Assembly: GCF_002752675.1 (NCBI RefSeq)
Contig: NZ_CP024608.1
Coordinates: 2,790,001-2,854,000, forward strand
DNA from: Massilia violaceinigra
GTDB taxonomy: Bacteria; Pseudomonadota; Gammaproteobacteria; Burkholderiales; Burkholderiaceae_D
Reading direction: 5' to 3'
Length of the DNA: 64,000 nucleotides
The translations under genes and the position numbers were made by a program. The notes under the pieces are model-generated. The model was not told where the DNA came from, did not search any database, and saw only the letters and a list, made by a program, of their open reading frames with translations. Every line of letters starts with the position of its first letter. The stretch's first letter is position 1. This document shows, in pieces, positions 16,785 to 25,996 of this stretch.

Positions 16785-18503
16785 TTAATGCCCCCCATGC
16801 CCCGGCTTCACCGCCGCCAGATCCACGCTGATCTGCTCGGCCATGCTGCGCGCCAGCTCCCTCTCCCCAACGAATACCTGGCTGCCGGTTTCCTTGCGCA
16901 GCAACTCCGCCTCTTCCTCGTTATGCGTGCGCACCAGCGTACGAATCCCCGGATTGAGCGCACGCGCCGTTTCGATCATGGCGCGCACATGGAAGGTATC
17001 GGGCGTGGCGATCACCAGCAAAGCCGCGCGCGCGATATGCGCCTGGATCAGCACCGCCGGTTCCGCCGCATTGCCCACCACCGCCGCGATATCGCGCCTG
17101 CGCAGCTGGTCGACCAGCTCGCGGTTCTGCTCCGCCACCACGATATGCACGCCCTGCGCCATGAGCGCATCGGCGATCATGCGTCCGACCCGCCCGTACC
17201 CGACCAGCACCACTTGCCCGCTCAAGCGCTCCTGCGGCACCGACATCGGCAGCTCGGCCAGCGGATCGGTCGAGCGTTCCAGCTTGCGCGCCGCATCGGA
17301 CTTGCTGCGCAGCCAGCGCTGCAGCGGCTCGATCGTCTTGAACAGCAGGGGATTGAGCGCGATCGAGATGATCGCCCCGGCCAGGATCAGACTCTGGCCT
17401 TCTTTCGGCAGCAGCCCGAGCGACATCCCCAGCGCCGCCAGGATGAACGAGAACTCGCCGATCTGCGCCAGGCTGGCCGACACCGTCAGCGCCGTATTGA
17501 GCGGATAGCGCAGCGCGATCACCAGCGCAAACGCCACCAGCGACTTGCCGAACATGATCACACCGACCACCGCCAGCACCCGCAGCGGGCTCTCGACCAG
17601 CACCATCGGATCGGCCAGCATCCCGACCGAGACGAAAAACAGCACCGAAAACGCATCGCGCAGCGGCAGCGACTCTTCGGCAGCGCGGTGGCTCAGGGGC
17701 GACTCGCGCAGCACCATCCCGGCAAAGAACGCGCCCAGCGCGAACGAGACGCCAAACAGTTCCGACGAGCCGTAGGCGATGCCCACCGCGGTGGCCACGA
17801 CGGCCAGCGTAAACAGTTCGCGCGAACCGGTGCGCGCCACGCGCCACAAGAACCACGGGAACAGCTTGCGCCCGACTACCAGCATGAAGACAATGAAGGC
17901 CGCCACCTGGCCCAGCGTGATGGCCAGCGTTTTCCAGATGTTCGTCCCCGCTGCGGCACTGTCCCCGGTCGCGCCGCCCAGTATTCCGGCCAGCGCCGGC
18001 AGCATCACCAGCATCAGCACCGTCACCAGATCCTCGACCACCAGCCAGCCGACCGCGATGCGGCCGTTGATCGAATCGAGTATGCCCAGGTCCTCCAGCG
18101 CCCGCAGCAGCACCACCGTGCTGGCCACCGACAGCGCCAGCCCGAACACCAGGCCAGCGCCCAGGCTCCAGCCCCACAGGGACGCCATGCCGATCCCCAT
18201 GCCGGTGGCCGCGCCGATCTGCAGCACCGCCCCGGGCAGGGCGATACCGCGCACTTCCATCAGGTCGTCCAGCGAGAAGTGCAGCCCGACCCCGAACATC
18301 AGCAGCATCACGCCGATTTCGGCCAGCTGCCCGGCCAGCACCACATCGGCAACGAAGCCCGGCGTGGCCGGTCCGATCACGATCCCGGCGGCCAGGTAGC
18401 CGACCAGCGCCGGCAATTTGAAGCGCACGGCGATCATGCCGAATATGAGACCGAAGCCAAGTGCGGCGGCGATGGTGGTGATCAGACTGATGTTGTGGTG
18501 CAT
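16785..18503 (-). CDS. ybaL: YbaL-type Kef cation:proton antiporter
   Basis: A 572-residue CPA2 antiporter. Residues 1-385 are about twelve hydrophobic segments (FGLIFGMIAVRFKLPALVGY at the start; VGWLVVEDLVTVLMLVMLPA carries the conserved acidic pair of the exchange path). After a linker, a TrkA-N/RCK domain starts with VVLVGYGRVGRMIADAL and continues with VVAEQNRELV. It probably exchanges K+ for H+ across the inner membrane under RCK ligand control. It is transcribed after the tetR gene (63-bp gap) but is unrelated in function, and ends at the palindrome cluster. Assignment to YbaL rather than KefB/C rests on overall look and length. Confidence 0.88.
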   Translation of the reverse strand: MHHNISLITTIAAALGFGLIFGMIAVRFKLPALVGYLAAGIVIGPATPGFVADVVLAGQLAEIGVMLLMFGVGLHFSLDDLMEVRGIALPGAVLQIGAATGMGIGMASLWGWSLGAGLVFGLALSVASTVVLLRALEDLGILDSINGRIAVGWLVVEDLVTVLMLVMLPALAGILGGATGDSAAAGTNIWKTLAITLGQVAAFIVFMLVVGRKLFPWFLWRVARTGSRELFTLAVVATAVGIAYGSSELFGVSFALGAFFAGMVLRESPLSHRAAEESLPLRDAFSVLFFVSVGMLADPMVLVESPLRVLAVVGVIMFGKSLVAFALVIALRYPLNTALTVSASLAQIGEFSFILAALGMSLGLLPKEGQSLILAGAIISIALNPLLFKTIEPLQRWLRSKSDAARKLERSTDPLAELPMSVPQERLSGQVVLVGYGRVGRMIADALMAQGVHIVVAEQNRELVDQLRRRDIAAVVGNAAEPAVLIQAHIARAALLVIATPDTFHVRAMIETARALNPGIRTLVRTHNEEEAELLRKETGSQVFVGERELARSMAEQISVDLAAVKPGHGGH

Positions 18504-18566
18504 ACGGACGCTCTCCTCGCAATCGGCGGAGCCCCCAGTATAGGTTACATGGTCTTGTAAAGACGC

Positions 18567-19202
18567 CTACGGCACCGTGGCCAATACCAGCAGCACCTTG
18601 CGCACCGAGGCGCGCACCGCCAGGAATTCGGCGCGGCGCCCGGTTTTATCGAGCCGGAACAGCATCAGGCCCTCGATCTGCGCCACCATCAGGATGGCGC
18701 GCTGGCGGTATTCGTCGTCGCCGATGGCGGGATTGAGACCGCGAATGAGCTTGAAGATGGCCTTGCGCTCGCGCGCCATCATGGTATCCATCAGGCTCGA
18801 TGCGAAGGGGTTGCGCGACGCCAGGGCCCAGATTTCGAAGAAGATCGCATGCGTCACCGGGTCGGTGATCTCGTCGAGGAACATGTCGCAGGTCGACAGG
18901 AACTGGTCCAGGCGCGAAGCGCTCGTCATGGCCGCCGAAATCGAATCCATCTTCGACTGGAACAGGTCCATCGTATAGAGCAGCAGCGCTTCGAGCAGCG
19001 CATCCTTGCTCTGATAGTAGTGCTGCACGTTCGACAGGCTGATGCCCACCTCCAGTGCCACCCGGCGCATCGACAGCCCGGCATAGCCCTCTGCCGCCAG
19101 CAGGGTGCGCGCCGCGCGCAGAATGTCGTGGGCCCGTCCCAACCCTTTTTCGGTGGTGACGGAGGCTTTGTTTTTGAGGGCGCTGGCGAGATGACTGGAC
19201 AT
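18567..19202 (-). CDS. TetR-family transcriptional regulator
   Basis: A 211-residue repressor. The N-terminal HTH spans about 22-68 (AHDILRAARTLLAAEGYAGL, then RRVALEVGISLSNVQHYYQS). The C-terminal helical ligand domain has the TetR_C look (DQFLSTCDMFLDEITDPVTH). It is divergent from the thiolase operon; the 102-bp gap contains a perfect palindrome, so it most likely represses that operon and itself, with an acyl-CoA ligand as inducer. The ligand is inference. Confidence 0.9.
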   Translation of the reverse strand: MSSHLASALKNKASVTTEKGLGRAHDILRAARTLLAAEGYAGLSMRRVALEVGISLSNVQHYYQSKDALLEALLLYTMDLFQSKMDSISAAMTSASRLDQFLSTCDMFLDEITDPVTHAIFFEIWALASRNPFASSLMDTMMARERKAIFKLIRGLNPAIGDDEYRQRAILMVAQIEGLMLFRLDKTGRRAEFLAVRASVRKVLLVLATVP

Positions 19203-19234
19203 GAGCCGGATTATCGCATGGCGCTATGCAAAGC

Positions 19235-19279
19235 AGGTCGGCTGACCTATAATCGGCGCACTAGGTCGAGCGACCTAGT
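19235..19279. promoter_or_regulatory. Promoter and TetR operator for the thiolase operon
   Basis: The palindrome actaggtcgagcgacctagt at 19260-19279 has 9-bp perfect arms around 2 bases. Just upstream, aggtc-ggct-gacct (19235-19248) repeats the same half-site with a wider spacer. A perfect TATAAT (19248-19253) sits between them; the -35 at about 19225 is poor. A repressor bound here would cover the -10 and the start point. The layout between a divergent tetR and its operon supports the call. Confidence 0.75.
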
Positions 19280-19304
19280 TCATACAATATCTCAGGAGAC
19301 GCGC

Positions 19305-20489
19305 ATGAGCCGCAACGTTTTTGTCACTGGCGTGGGCATGATCCCCTTCGCCAAGCCGGGCGCCAGCGCCCCGTACGACCAGATGGGCGCCCTGGCCGCG
19401 CGCCAGGCGCTCGATGACGCCGGCGTGGCCTACGACGACATCGAGCAGGCCTACGCCGGCTACGTGTACGGCGACTCGACCAGCGGCCAGAAGGCGCTGT
19501 ACCAGGTCGGCATGAGCGGCATCCCGATCGTCAACGTCAATAACAACTGCTCGACCGGATCGACCGCCCTGTTCTTGGCGCGCCAGGCCATCGCCAGCGG
19601 CGCCGCCGAATGCGTGCTGGTACTCGGCTTCGAGCAAATGAGCCCGGGCGCGCTCGGTTCCGTGTTCGCCGACCGTCCCAGCCCGTTCGAGCCGTTCGAC
19701 GCCGTCACCGATGAACTGGTCGGCATGCCCGACATTCCGCTGGCGCTGCGTTACTTTGGCGGCGCCGGCCTGGCCCACATGAAAAAATACGGCACCCCGT
19801 TCGACGCCTTTGCCAAAATCCGCGCCAAGGCCAGCCGCCACGCCGCGAACAATCCGCTGGCGCTGTTTCGCAAGGAAGTCACACCCCAGGACGTGCTCGA
19901 TGCGCCGATGATCTGGCCGGGCGTGATGACGCGCCTGATGGCCTGCCCGCCGACCTGCGGCGCCGCGGCCGCGGTGCTGGTATCGGAAGACTTCGCGAAA
20001 AAGCGTGGGCTGAAGGCCGACGTGTACATCGCCGCGCAAGCCATGACCACCGACCGCGCCAGCACGTTCGAGTCGGGCGACATGATGCGCCTGGTCGGCT
20101 ACGACATGAGCCGCGCCGCCGCCGACAAGGTGTACGCGCAGGCCGGCATCGGCCCGGGCGATCTCGATGTCGTCGAGCTGCACGACTGCTTCGCCCACAA
20201 TGAGCTGATCACCTACGAAGCGCTGGGCCTGTGCCCCGAGGGCGGCGCCGACAAATTCATCAACGATGGCGACAACACCTACGGCGGCAAGGTCGTCACC
20301 AATCCGTCCGGCGGCCTGCTCTCGAAAGGGCACCCGCTCGGCGCCACCGGCCTGGCCCAGTGCTACGAGCTGACCCACCAGCTGCGCGGCAGCGCCGGCG
20401 CGCGCCAGGTCGACGGCGCCCGCGTCGCGCTGCAGCACAACCTGGGCCTGGGCGGCGCCTGCGTGGTCACCATGTACCGGGCCGCATGA
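19305..20489 (+). CDS. SCP2-type thiolase / lipid-transfer protein
   Basis: A 394-residue thiolase of the SCP-x/lipid-transfer branch, which cleaves 3-ketoacyl-CoA, often with branched or sterol side chains. The nucleophile is C82 in VNNNCSTGSTALFLARQAI; HDCFAHNEL carries H293 and H298, and SKGHPLGATG carries H343, so the catalytic set is complete. CAGGAG precedes the ATG at 19305. Its TGA overlaps the start of the acyl-CoA dehydrogenase gene. It is first in a three-gene operon behind the TetR operator. Confidence 0.92.
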   Translation: MSRNVFVTGVGMIPFAKPGASAPYDQMGALAARQALDDAGVAYDDIEQAYAGYVYGDSTSGQKALYQVGMSGIPIVNVNNNCSTGSTALFLARQAIASGAAECVLVLGFEQMSPGALGSVFADRPSPFEPFDAVTDELVGMPDIPLALRYFGGAGLAHMKKYGTPFDAFAKIRAKASRHAANNPLALFRKEVTPQDVLDAPMIWPGVMTRLMACPPTCGAAAAVLVSEDFAKKRGLKADVYIAAQAMTTDRASTFESGDMMRLVGYDMSRAAADKVYAQAGIGPGDLDVVELHDCFAHNELITYEALGLCPEGGADKFINDGDNTYGGKVVTNPSGGLLSKGHPLGATGLAQCYELTHQLRGSAGARQVDGARVALQHNLGLGGACVVTMYRAA

Positions 20490-21643
20490 TGGATATGAAC
20501 ATTTGCGGCACCTCGTCCTGGATGACGCCTGAACTGGAAGGCTTTCGCGACGCCGTACGGCGCTTCGTGGCCAGCGAAGTCGCGCCGCACCAGCAGCGCT
20601 GGCGCGAGCAGCAGCACGTCGACCGCGACCTGTGGAACAAGGGCGGGGCCATGGGCATCCTGTGCGCCGACATTCCCGAGCAATACGGCGGCTCCGGCGG
20701 CAGTTTCGCGCACCAGGCCATCGTGTTCGAGGAACTGGGCTATTGTGGCGACATGGCCTTCGGCATCCACGTGCACGCCATCGTCGCCCATTACCTGCTT
20801 AACCAGGGCACCGAAGCGCAAAAGCTCAAGTACCTGCCCAGGCTGGCCAGCGGCGAGATGGTGGCGGCGATCGCCATGTCCGAACCGGGCGCCGGCTCCG
20901 ACCTGAAAGGCATCCGCACCACGGCCGTCAAGACGCCCGATGGCTACCAGGTGAACGGCTCCAAGACCTTCATCTCGAACGGCTACCTGGCCGATCTGGT
21001 CGTGGTGGTGGTCAAGACCAATGCCGACGCAGGCGCCAAGGGCGTCTCGCTGCTGCTGATGGAAACGAAGGATAACCCGGGCTTTCGCGTCGGCCGCATT
21101 CTCGAGAAGGTCGGACAAAAGGGCCAGGACACGTGCGAGCTGTTTTTTGATAACGCCCATGTGGCGCTGGACAATGTGCTGGGCGGCGCCGAGGGCCAGG
21201 GTTTCGCCCAGCTGATGACCGAGCTGCCGTACGAACGCACCATCCTCGGCGTGGCCGGCGTGGCCGCGATCGAACGCGCGCTGCGCCTGACGATCGACTA
21301 CACGCGCGAGCGGCGCGCCTTCGGCCAGGCGCTGATCGACATGCAGAACACGCGCTTCGTACTGGCCGAAATCAAGACCGAGGCCACGATTGCGCGCATC
21401 TTCATCGACCGCTGCATCGACGAGACCATCAAAGGCAAGATGGACACGGTGACCGCCTCCATGGCCAAATACTGGATCTCGGACCTGCAATGCAAGGTGA
21501 TCGACCAGTGCGTGCAGCTCTTTGGCGGTTATGGCTACATGCTCGAATACCCCATCGCCCAGATGTACGTGGACGCACGGGTGCAGCGCATCTACGGCGG
21601 CGCCAATGAGATCATGAAGGAAATCATCGCCCGTTCACTTTAG
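20486..21643 (+). CDS. Acyl-CoA dehydrogenase, long-chain (LCAD) type
   Basis: A 385-residue flavoprotein that introduces the alpha-beta double bond into acyl-CoA. FAD/substrate signatures are AIAMSEPGAGSDLKGIRT and SNGYLADLVVVVVKT; the C-terminus RIYGGANEIMKEIIARSL has Gly where short- and medium-chain enzymes have the catalytic Glu, so the base is probably E250 in LPYERTILGV, as in LCAD and isovaleryl-CoA dehydrogenase. The start ATG overlaps the thiolase stop (ATGA), giving coupling; a second in-frame ATG follows immediately. The racemase gene begins 12 bp after the stop. Confidence 0.92.
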   Translation: MMDMNICGTSSWMTPELEGFRDAVRRFVASEVAPHQQRWREQQHVDRDLWNKGGAMGILCADIPEQYGGSGGSFAHQAIVFEELGYCGDMAFGIHVHAIVAHYLLNQGTEAQKLKYLPRLASGEMVAAIAMSEPGAGSDLKGIRTTAVKTPDGYQVNGSKTFISNGYLADLVVVVVKTNADAGAKGVSLLLMETKDNPGFRVGRILEKVGQKGQDTCELFFDNAHVALDNVLGGAEGQGFAQLMTELPYERTILGVAGVAAIERALRLTIDYTRERRAFGQALIDMQNTRFVLAEIKTEATIARIFIDRCIDETIKGKMDTVTASMAKYWISDLQCKVIDQCVQLFGGYGYMLEYPIAQMYVDARVQRIYGGANEIMKEIIARSL

Positions 21644-21655
21644 GAGCGCACCACT

Positions 21656-22807
21656 ATGGCAGGACCGCTGGCAGGAATCAAAGTGATTGAAATGGCCGGC
21701 CTCGGACCCTGTCCGTTCGCCGCCATGATGTTGGCCGACATGGGGGCGCAAGTGATCCGCATCGAGCGCAAGAGCACGCCCGGCGCGGCGACCCCGTTCC
21801 CCATGCTGGGCACGAAGTACGACGTGCTGGCGCGCGGACGGCGTTCGCTGGCGCTGGACCTCAAGCAGCCGGCCGCGCAGGCGATCGCGCTGGAGCTGAT
21901 CGCAAAAGCCGACGTGGTGCTCGAAGGCTTTCGCCCCGGCGTGATGGAGCGGCTCGGCCTGGGCCCCGACGCCTGCCTGGCGCGCAACGCCGCGCTGGTG
22001 TACGGGCGCGTCACCGGCTGGGGCCAGGCCGGCCCGCTGGCGCAGGCGGCGGGGCACGACATCAATTACATCGCCCTGAGCGGCATGCTGCACGCGATGG
22101 GCCGCGCCGATGCGCCGCCGGCACCGCCCCTGAACCTGGTGGGCGACTTCGGCGGGGGAGGGATGATGCTCGCCTTCGGCGTGGTCTGCGCCGTTCTGGA
22201 AGCGCGCACCTCGGGCAAGGGCCAGGTGATCGACGCCGCCATGACCGACGGCGCCGCGCTCCTGGGCGCCATGATGTACGGCTTGCGCGCGCAGGGCGGC
22301 TGGAGCACCGGGCGCGAAGCCAACCTGCTCGACGGCGGCGCCCATTTCTACGACACCTACGCCTGCGCCGACGGCAAATTCGTGTCGGTGGGCGCGATCG
22401 AACCGCAGTTCTACGCGCTGCTGCTCAAGCTCGCCGGGGTGGACGATCCGGCTTTCGATGCCCAGATGGACCCGGCCAGCTGGCCCGCCCTGAGCGGCAA
22501 AATGGCGGCGCTGTTCGCGCGGCGCACGCGCGACGAGTGGTGCGCGCTGATGGAAGGGACCGACGCCTGCTTCGCGCCCGTGCTCGACCTGGACGAAGCG
22601 CCCCTGCATCCGCACAATGCCGCCCGCGCCACTTTCGTCGAGGTCGACGGCGTCATGCAGCCGGCGCCGGCGCCGCGCTTTTCGCGCACCGTGCCGGAGC
22701 TGAGCGGTGCGCCTGCGTACCCCGGCCAGCACAGCGCGGCGGTGCTGATGGACTGGGGCTGGGATGACGCCGCGATTGCCAACCTGGCCGCCCAGGGAGT
22801 CATTTGA
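21656..22807 (+). CDS. CaiB/BaiF CoA-transferase family, alpha-methylacyl-CoA racemase
   Basis: A 383-residue family III CoA-transferase fold protein. The motifs [11 protein letters not shown] (H134) and [11 protein letters not shown] (D164) match the acid/base pair of alpha-methylacyl-CoA racemase rather than the aspartate nucleophile of true transferases. It would interconvert 2R- and 2S-methylacyl-CoA so that a stereospecific dehydrogenase can act. TAGGAG precedes the ATG at 21656. Together with the SCP-x thiolase and LCAD it mirrors peroxisomal breakdown of pristanate or sterol side chains. The physiological substrate is inference. Confidence 0.9.
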   Translation: MAGPLAGIKVIEMAGLGPCPFAAMMLADMGAQVIRIERKSTPGAATPFPMLGTKYDVLARGRRSLALDLKQPAAQAIALELIAKADVVLEGFRPGVMERLGLGPDACLARNAALVYGRVTGWGQAGPLAQAAGHDINYIALSGMLHAMGRADAPPAPPLNLVGDFGGGGMMLAFGVVCAVLEARTSGKGQVIDAAMTDGAALLGAMMYGLRAQGGWSTGREANLLDGGAHFYDTYACADGKFVSVGAIEPQFYALLLKLAGVDDPAFDAQMDPASWPALSGKMAALFARRTRDEWCALMEGTDACFAPVLDLDEAPLHPHNAARATFVEVDGVMQPAPAPRFSRTVPELSGAPAYPGQHSAAVLMDWGWDDAAIANLAAQGVI

Positions 22808-22896
22808 CCGGATGTTGCGCTTGTGTGGCCGGATTAACCGGCGCCGGCGGCGATCAGGAGTAAGATCGTGACAGTCAAACACCATGCGGAGGCACT

Positions 22897-23229
22897 ATGC
22901 AAGATACCCTGAACGGCCCCGACTCCTTCCCTGCGGACGAAACGGCCGAAGCAGAAGCGATTCCGGGGCGCGACCTGCTCATCGTCGCGAAATTCTTCAC
23001 GCCGACCGAAGCGCATCTGGCCCGCAGCTTCCTGGTCGCTTCCGGCATTCCCGCGGTGGTGGCCGACGTCAATCACGCCCAGGCCGACCAGTTCCTGCTG
23101 CCCGCCATGGGCGGCGTGCGCGTGCTGGCGCCCGAAGAGTACCTGCAGCAGGCGCAGGACCTGCTGGCCGCGCGCGAGCACGGCGACTTCACCCTGAGCG
23201 ACGATGTCGATGTCGGCCAGCCCGAGTAA
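22897..23229 (+). CDS. DUF2007 domain-containing protein
   Basis: A 110-residue protein with an acidic N-terminal tail and a DUF2007 'putative signal transducing' domain at about 25-92: LLIVAKFFTPTEAHLARSFL, then SGIPAVVADVN and VRVLAPEEYLQQAQDLL. Family members resemble a small ferredoxin-like or PII-like fold; the function is unknown. GGAGG stands before the ATG at 22897. It is convergent with the LysR gene, 3 bp from its stop. Confidence 0.88.
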   Translation: MQDTLNGPDSFPADETAEAEAIPGRDLLIVAKFFTPTEAHLARSFLVASGIPAVVADVNHAQADQFLLPAMGGVRVLAPEEYLQQAQDLLAAREHGDFTLSDDVDVGQPE

Positions 23230-23232
23230 GCG

Positions 23233-24147
23233 CTAGCGGTCGATCGTCGCCGTCCATCCCGGCAGGGCGCCGATGCGCTGCGCCAGGAAGTCCATGAACA
23301 GGCGTGCGCGCGCCGGCTGGTAGCGTCTGGACGGATACACCAGCGCCACGTGCTGCGGCGTGCCGCTCCACGCCGGCAGCACGCGCGCCAGCTGGCCCGC
23401 CTGCACCAGGTCATGCACCAGCCAGTGCGGGCACAGGCCGATCCCGGCGCCGGCCAGCAGGCTGTCGCGAATCGCCAGCGCGTTATTGACCCGATAGCGC
23501 CCGCGTGTCGTCACCTTCACCATTTCCGCACCGCGCTGCAGTGCCATCTCGTCGCCCGCGGCCAGCCACGCGAAGCGGATGAAATCGTGCCGCGCCAAGT
23601 CGTCCGGCCGCTTGATGCGAGCGTGCCGCGCCAGATACGACGGCGCCGCCACCAACGAGCGTGGGGACGCCGCAATCGTGCGTGCCACGGCATCGGGCGG
23701 CAGCGGGCCGCCCAGGCGCACGGCCACGTCCACGCCATCGCCGACCAGGTCGACGAAGCGGTCGTCGAGAATGAGTTCGATCTCAATGTCGGGATGCAGC
23801 GCCAGGAATTCCTGCGCCAGCGCGTTCAGATGAAACTGACCAAGCGCCACCGGTGCGTTCACGCGCAGCAGGCCCTGCGCCTGCCGCGCGTGGCCGCGCA
23901 CGTCCGCCAGCGCGTCTTCGTACTCGTCGAGCAGGCGCCGCGCGCGTTCGTGAAAGCGCAATCCTTCGGCCGTCGCCAGCAGGCCGGTGGTGCTGCGTTC
24001 GAGCAGGCGCACGCCCAGATGCGCCTCCAGCGCGTTGATCGCCTTGCTCACCGTCGGCTGCGTGGTACCGGCTTCCCGTGCCACCGCCGACAGGCTGCCC
24101 AGGTCGACCGTGCGGGTGAACAGGTGCATCAGGCGCAGGGTATCCAT
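23233..24147 (-). CDS. LysR-family transcriptional regulator
   Basis: A 304-residue LTTR. The winged HTH is at about 5-62 (LFTRTVDLGSLSAVAREAGT, TQPTVSKAINALEAHLGVRL), followed by the effector domain (GLLRVNAPVALGQFHLN and HPDIEIELILDDRFVDLVGD). The closest general type is the CrgA/DsdC-like group acting on LysR operons with transcription of a divergent target. It stands head-to-head with the SGNH hydrolase gene, with a palindrome in between, so it probably controls that gene and itself. No effector can be inferred. Confidence 0.92.
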   Translation of the reverse strand: MDTLRLMHLFTRTVDLGSLSAVAREAGTTQPTVSKAINALEAHLGVRLLERSTTGLLATAEGLRFHERARRLLDEYEDALADVRGHARQAQGLLRVNAPVALGQFHLNALAQEFLALHPDIEIELILDDRFVDLVGDGVDVAVRLGGPLPPDAVARTIAASPRSLVAAPSYLARHARIKRPDDLARHDFIRFAWLAAGDEMALQRGAEMVKVTTRGRYRVNNALAIRDSLLAGAGIGLCPHWLVHDLVQAGQLARVLPAWSGTPQHVALVYPSRRYQPARARLFMDFLAQRIGALPGWTATIDR

Positions 24148-24158
24148 CGTCGCTCCTT

Positions 24159-24173
24159 ATTCCATATTGGAAT
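24159..24173. promoter_or_regulatory. Candidate LysR-type binding site
   Basis: ATTCCA-TAT-TGGAAT is a perfect 15-bp interrupted palindrome fitting the T-N11-A rule of LysR regulators. It lies 12 bp upstream of the lysR start and about 85 bp upstream of the divergent hydrolase gene. Confidence 0.6.
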
Positions 24174-24256
24174 GAATGATAGTCGATTTGCTGGTCTACC
24201 AGCACGCAACGGAATGGCCTACCTTGAGCGCCTACTTCACTCAAAGGGGAAATACC

Positions 24257-25537
24257 ATGTCGCCATTGCGAATATTGCCGGTGCTGTTCATGTTGTGCGT
24301 GCAGGCTGCGGCCGCAAGTCCAACGCGCTGGGTCGCCAGTTGGGGCGCCAGTCCCCAGGCGCGCTGGGACGACAGCTTCATCCTGCCGGTCGGCGTGCCG
24401 GCATCGTTCGAGCAGCAGTCGGTGCGCGACGTGGTGCGGCTGAGCGTGGGTGGGCGGCGCCTGCGCATCGTGCTGTCGAACCGTTATGGCGCCACGCCGC
24501 TGCAAGTGGGCCAGATGCGGGTCGGCCTGGCCGGCGAGGGCGCCGCGGTGGTGGCCGGCAGCCGCCGCGCAGTGACCTTTGGCGGCAGTGTGCACGCCAG
24601 CGCGGCGCCCGGTGCGGTGCTGGTCAGCGATCCGGTCGACCTGCCCGCCGGCGCGCTGGCCCGGCTGGCCATCACCACCTACTACCCGGCGCCGACGCCG
24701 GTATCGACCTTTCACTGGGGTGCGCAGCAAACGCCGTATCTGGTGCGCGGCAATGCCACCGCGGCGGCCGACCTGCCAGCGGCCACGCGCTTCGCCGGCC
24801 GCGCGTTTCTGAACGCGGTGCTGGTCGAGGCGCCCGCCGCTGCGCGCAGCGTGGTGGTGCTGGGCGACTCGATCACCGATGGCAATGGCTCCTCGCCCGA
24901 CCAGGACCGGCGCTGGACCGACGTGCTGGCGCAGCGCCTGGCGCCGGCCGGCGTGGGCGTGGTCAATGCCGGCATCTCCGGCGCGCGCCTGCTGGGCGAC
25001 CGCATGGGCGCCAATGCGCTGGCGCGCTTCGGCCAGGATGTGCTGGCGCAGCCGGGCGTGGCCAGCGTGATCGTCATGATGGGCATTAACGACATCGGCT
25101 GGCCCGGCAGCCCGTTCGCGCCGCACGACGCGGCCATGAGCGCGGAGCAGGTCATCAGCGCCTTGCGCCAGCTGATCGCCCGTGCCCGCGCCCACAATGT
25201 GCGCATCGTCGGCGCCACGCTCATCCCGTTCGAGGGCGCACTGGCCGGCACGCCCTTCGAAGGCCATTACAGCCCGGCCAAGGAAGCGGTGCGCGAGCGC
25301 GTGAACCGCTGGATCGTCAGCGGCGGCGAATTTGATGCGGTGTTCGATGCCGATGCGGTGCTGCGCGATCCGGCGCGGCCCACGCGCATGCGCGCCGAAT
25401 ACGACTCGGGCGACCATCTGCATCCGGGTGACGCCGGCTACCGCGCGCTTGCCCATGCCCTCGATTTAAGCGAGCTGATGGAAAAAAGCGAGCGCCGCAC
25501 TGAACCAGATGGCGCCCGGCGGCGTCCAAGGAGATGA
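24257..25537 (+). CDS. Secreted SGNH/GDSL-type hydrolase
   Basis: A 426-residue protein with a Sec signal peptide (LRILPVLFMLCVQAAAA, cleavage about residue 20). An N-terminal beta-rich domain (about 21-195) precedes the SGNH fold: block I VVVLGDSITDG with the nucleophile S205, block II around NAGISGARLLGDR, block III VIVMMGINDIG, and block V DHLHPG with D386 and H389. Such enzymes hydrolyse esters of acetylated sugars or lipids in the periplasm or outside. AAAGGGGA precedes the ATG at 24257; the frame upstream is not used. LysR control from the divergent gene is likely. Confidence 0.9.
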   Translation: MSPLRILPVLFMLCVQAAAASPTRWVASWGASPQARWDDSFILPVGVPASFEQQSVRDVVRLSVGGRRLRIVLSNRYGATPLQVGQMRVGLAGEGAAVVAGSRRAVTFGGSVHASAAPGAVLVSDPVDLPAGALARLAITTYYPAPTPVSTFHWGAQQTPYLVRGNATAAADLPAATRFAGRAFLNAVLVEAPAAARSVVVLGDSITDGNGSSPDQDRRWTDVLAQRLAPAGVGVVNAGISGARLLGDRMGANALARFGQDVLAQPGVASVIVMMGINDIGWPGSPFAPHDAAMSAEQVISALRQLIARARAHNVRIVGATLIPFEGALAGTPFEGHYSPAKEAVRERVNRWIVSGGEFDAVFDADAVLRDPARPTRMRAEYDSGDHLHPGDAGYRALAHALDLSELMEKSERRTEPDGARRRPRR

Positions 25538-25560
25538 GATCACCTGCCAAGGAGCTGCCC

Positions 25561-25773
25561 ATGAACGATTTTTTTGATGCGCGCAATAAAAAGTTGATGC
25601 GCGACCTGCAAACCGCCGCGCTCAATGTGCTCGACCATAACCGTACCGAAGCCCTGTGCATGCCGATCGACGGCACCGACCCGGTGCTGTACGTGTTCGT
25701 GGGCGACGCCGCCGCCCTGGCGCGCCTGAGCGCCATCATCGACAGCCAGGGCGGGCCCATGAATTTTACTTAG
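25561..25773 (+). CDS. Small hypothetical protein
   Basis: A 70-residue cytoplasmic protein (MNDFFDARNKKLMRDLQTAA..., ending QGGPMNFT). AAGGAG stands 7 bases before the ATG at 25561. No family is recognised; a helical basic N-terminus is followed by an alpha/beta segment with VLYVFVGDAAALARLSAIID. It lies 23 bp after the hydrolase stop and ahead of a strong terminator, so it may share that transcript. Confidence 0.7.
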   Translation: MNDFFDARNKKLMRDLQTAALNVLDHNRTEALCMPIDGTDPVLYVFVGDAAALARLSAIIDSQGGPMNFT

Positions 25774-25807
25774 GGAGTCAGGATGCCGCCGGGGGAGCCA
25801 ACGTAAA

Positions 25808-25841
25808 AAAACCCCTGAGCGGTTGAAGTCTCAGGGGTTTT
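25808..25841. terminator. Rho-independent terminator
   Basis: AAAACCCCTGAG and CTCAGGGGTTTT form a perfect 12-bp stem around a 10-base loop, with A-runs and T-runs on both sides. It ends the hydrolase/small-protein unit; on the minus strand it would also end transcription coming through the tRNA gene. Confidence 0.93.
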
Positions 25842-25868
25842 AAGGCAAATCGTTATTTGCCGTGTTCG

Positions 25869-25945
25869 TGGTGGTGATAGGTGGACTTGAACCACCGACC
25901 CCAGCATTATGAATGCTGTGCTCTAACCAACTGAGCTATATCACC
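25869..25945 (-). tRNA. tRNA with CAT anticodon (Met, elongator)
   Basis: A complete 77-nt cloverleaf on the minus strand. The acceptor arm GGTGATA pairs with TATCACC, followed by A73 and an encoded CCA. The D-arm has AGCTCAGTTGGTTAGAGC, the anticodon loop is TTCATAA within CAGCA/TGCTG, and the T-arm has GGTTCAAGTCC. CAT can also be the lysidine-modified Ile2 tRNA; the overall sequence looks like betaproteobacterial elongator Met. It lies just downstream of miaA on the same strand. Confidence 0.93.
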
Positions 25946-25996
25946 CGACAGACCAAGATTATAGAGATCTGCTTTTTGCGTGTCAAGGCCGTCTGA

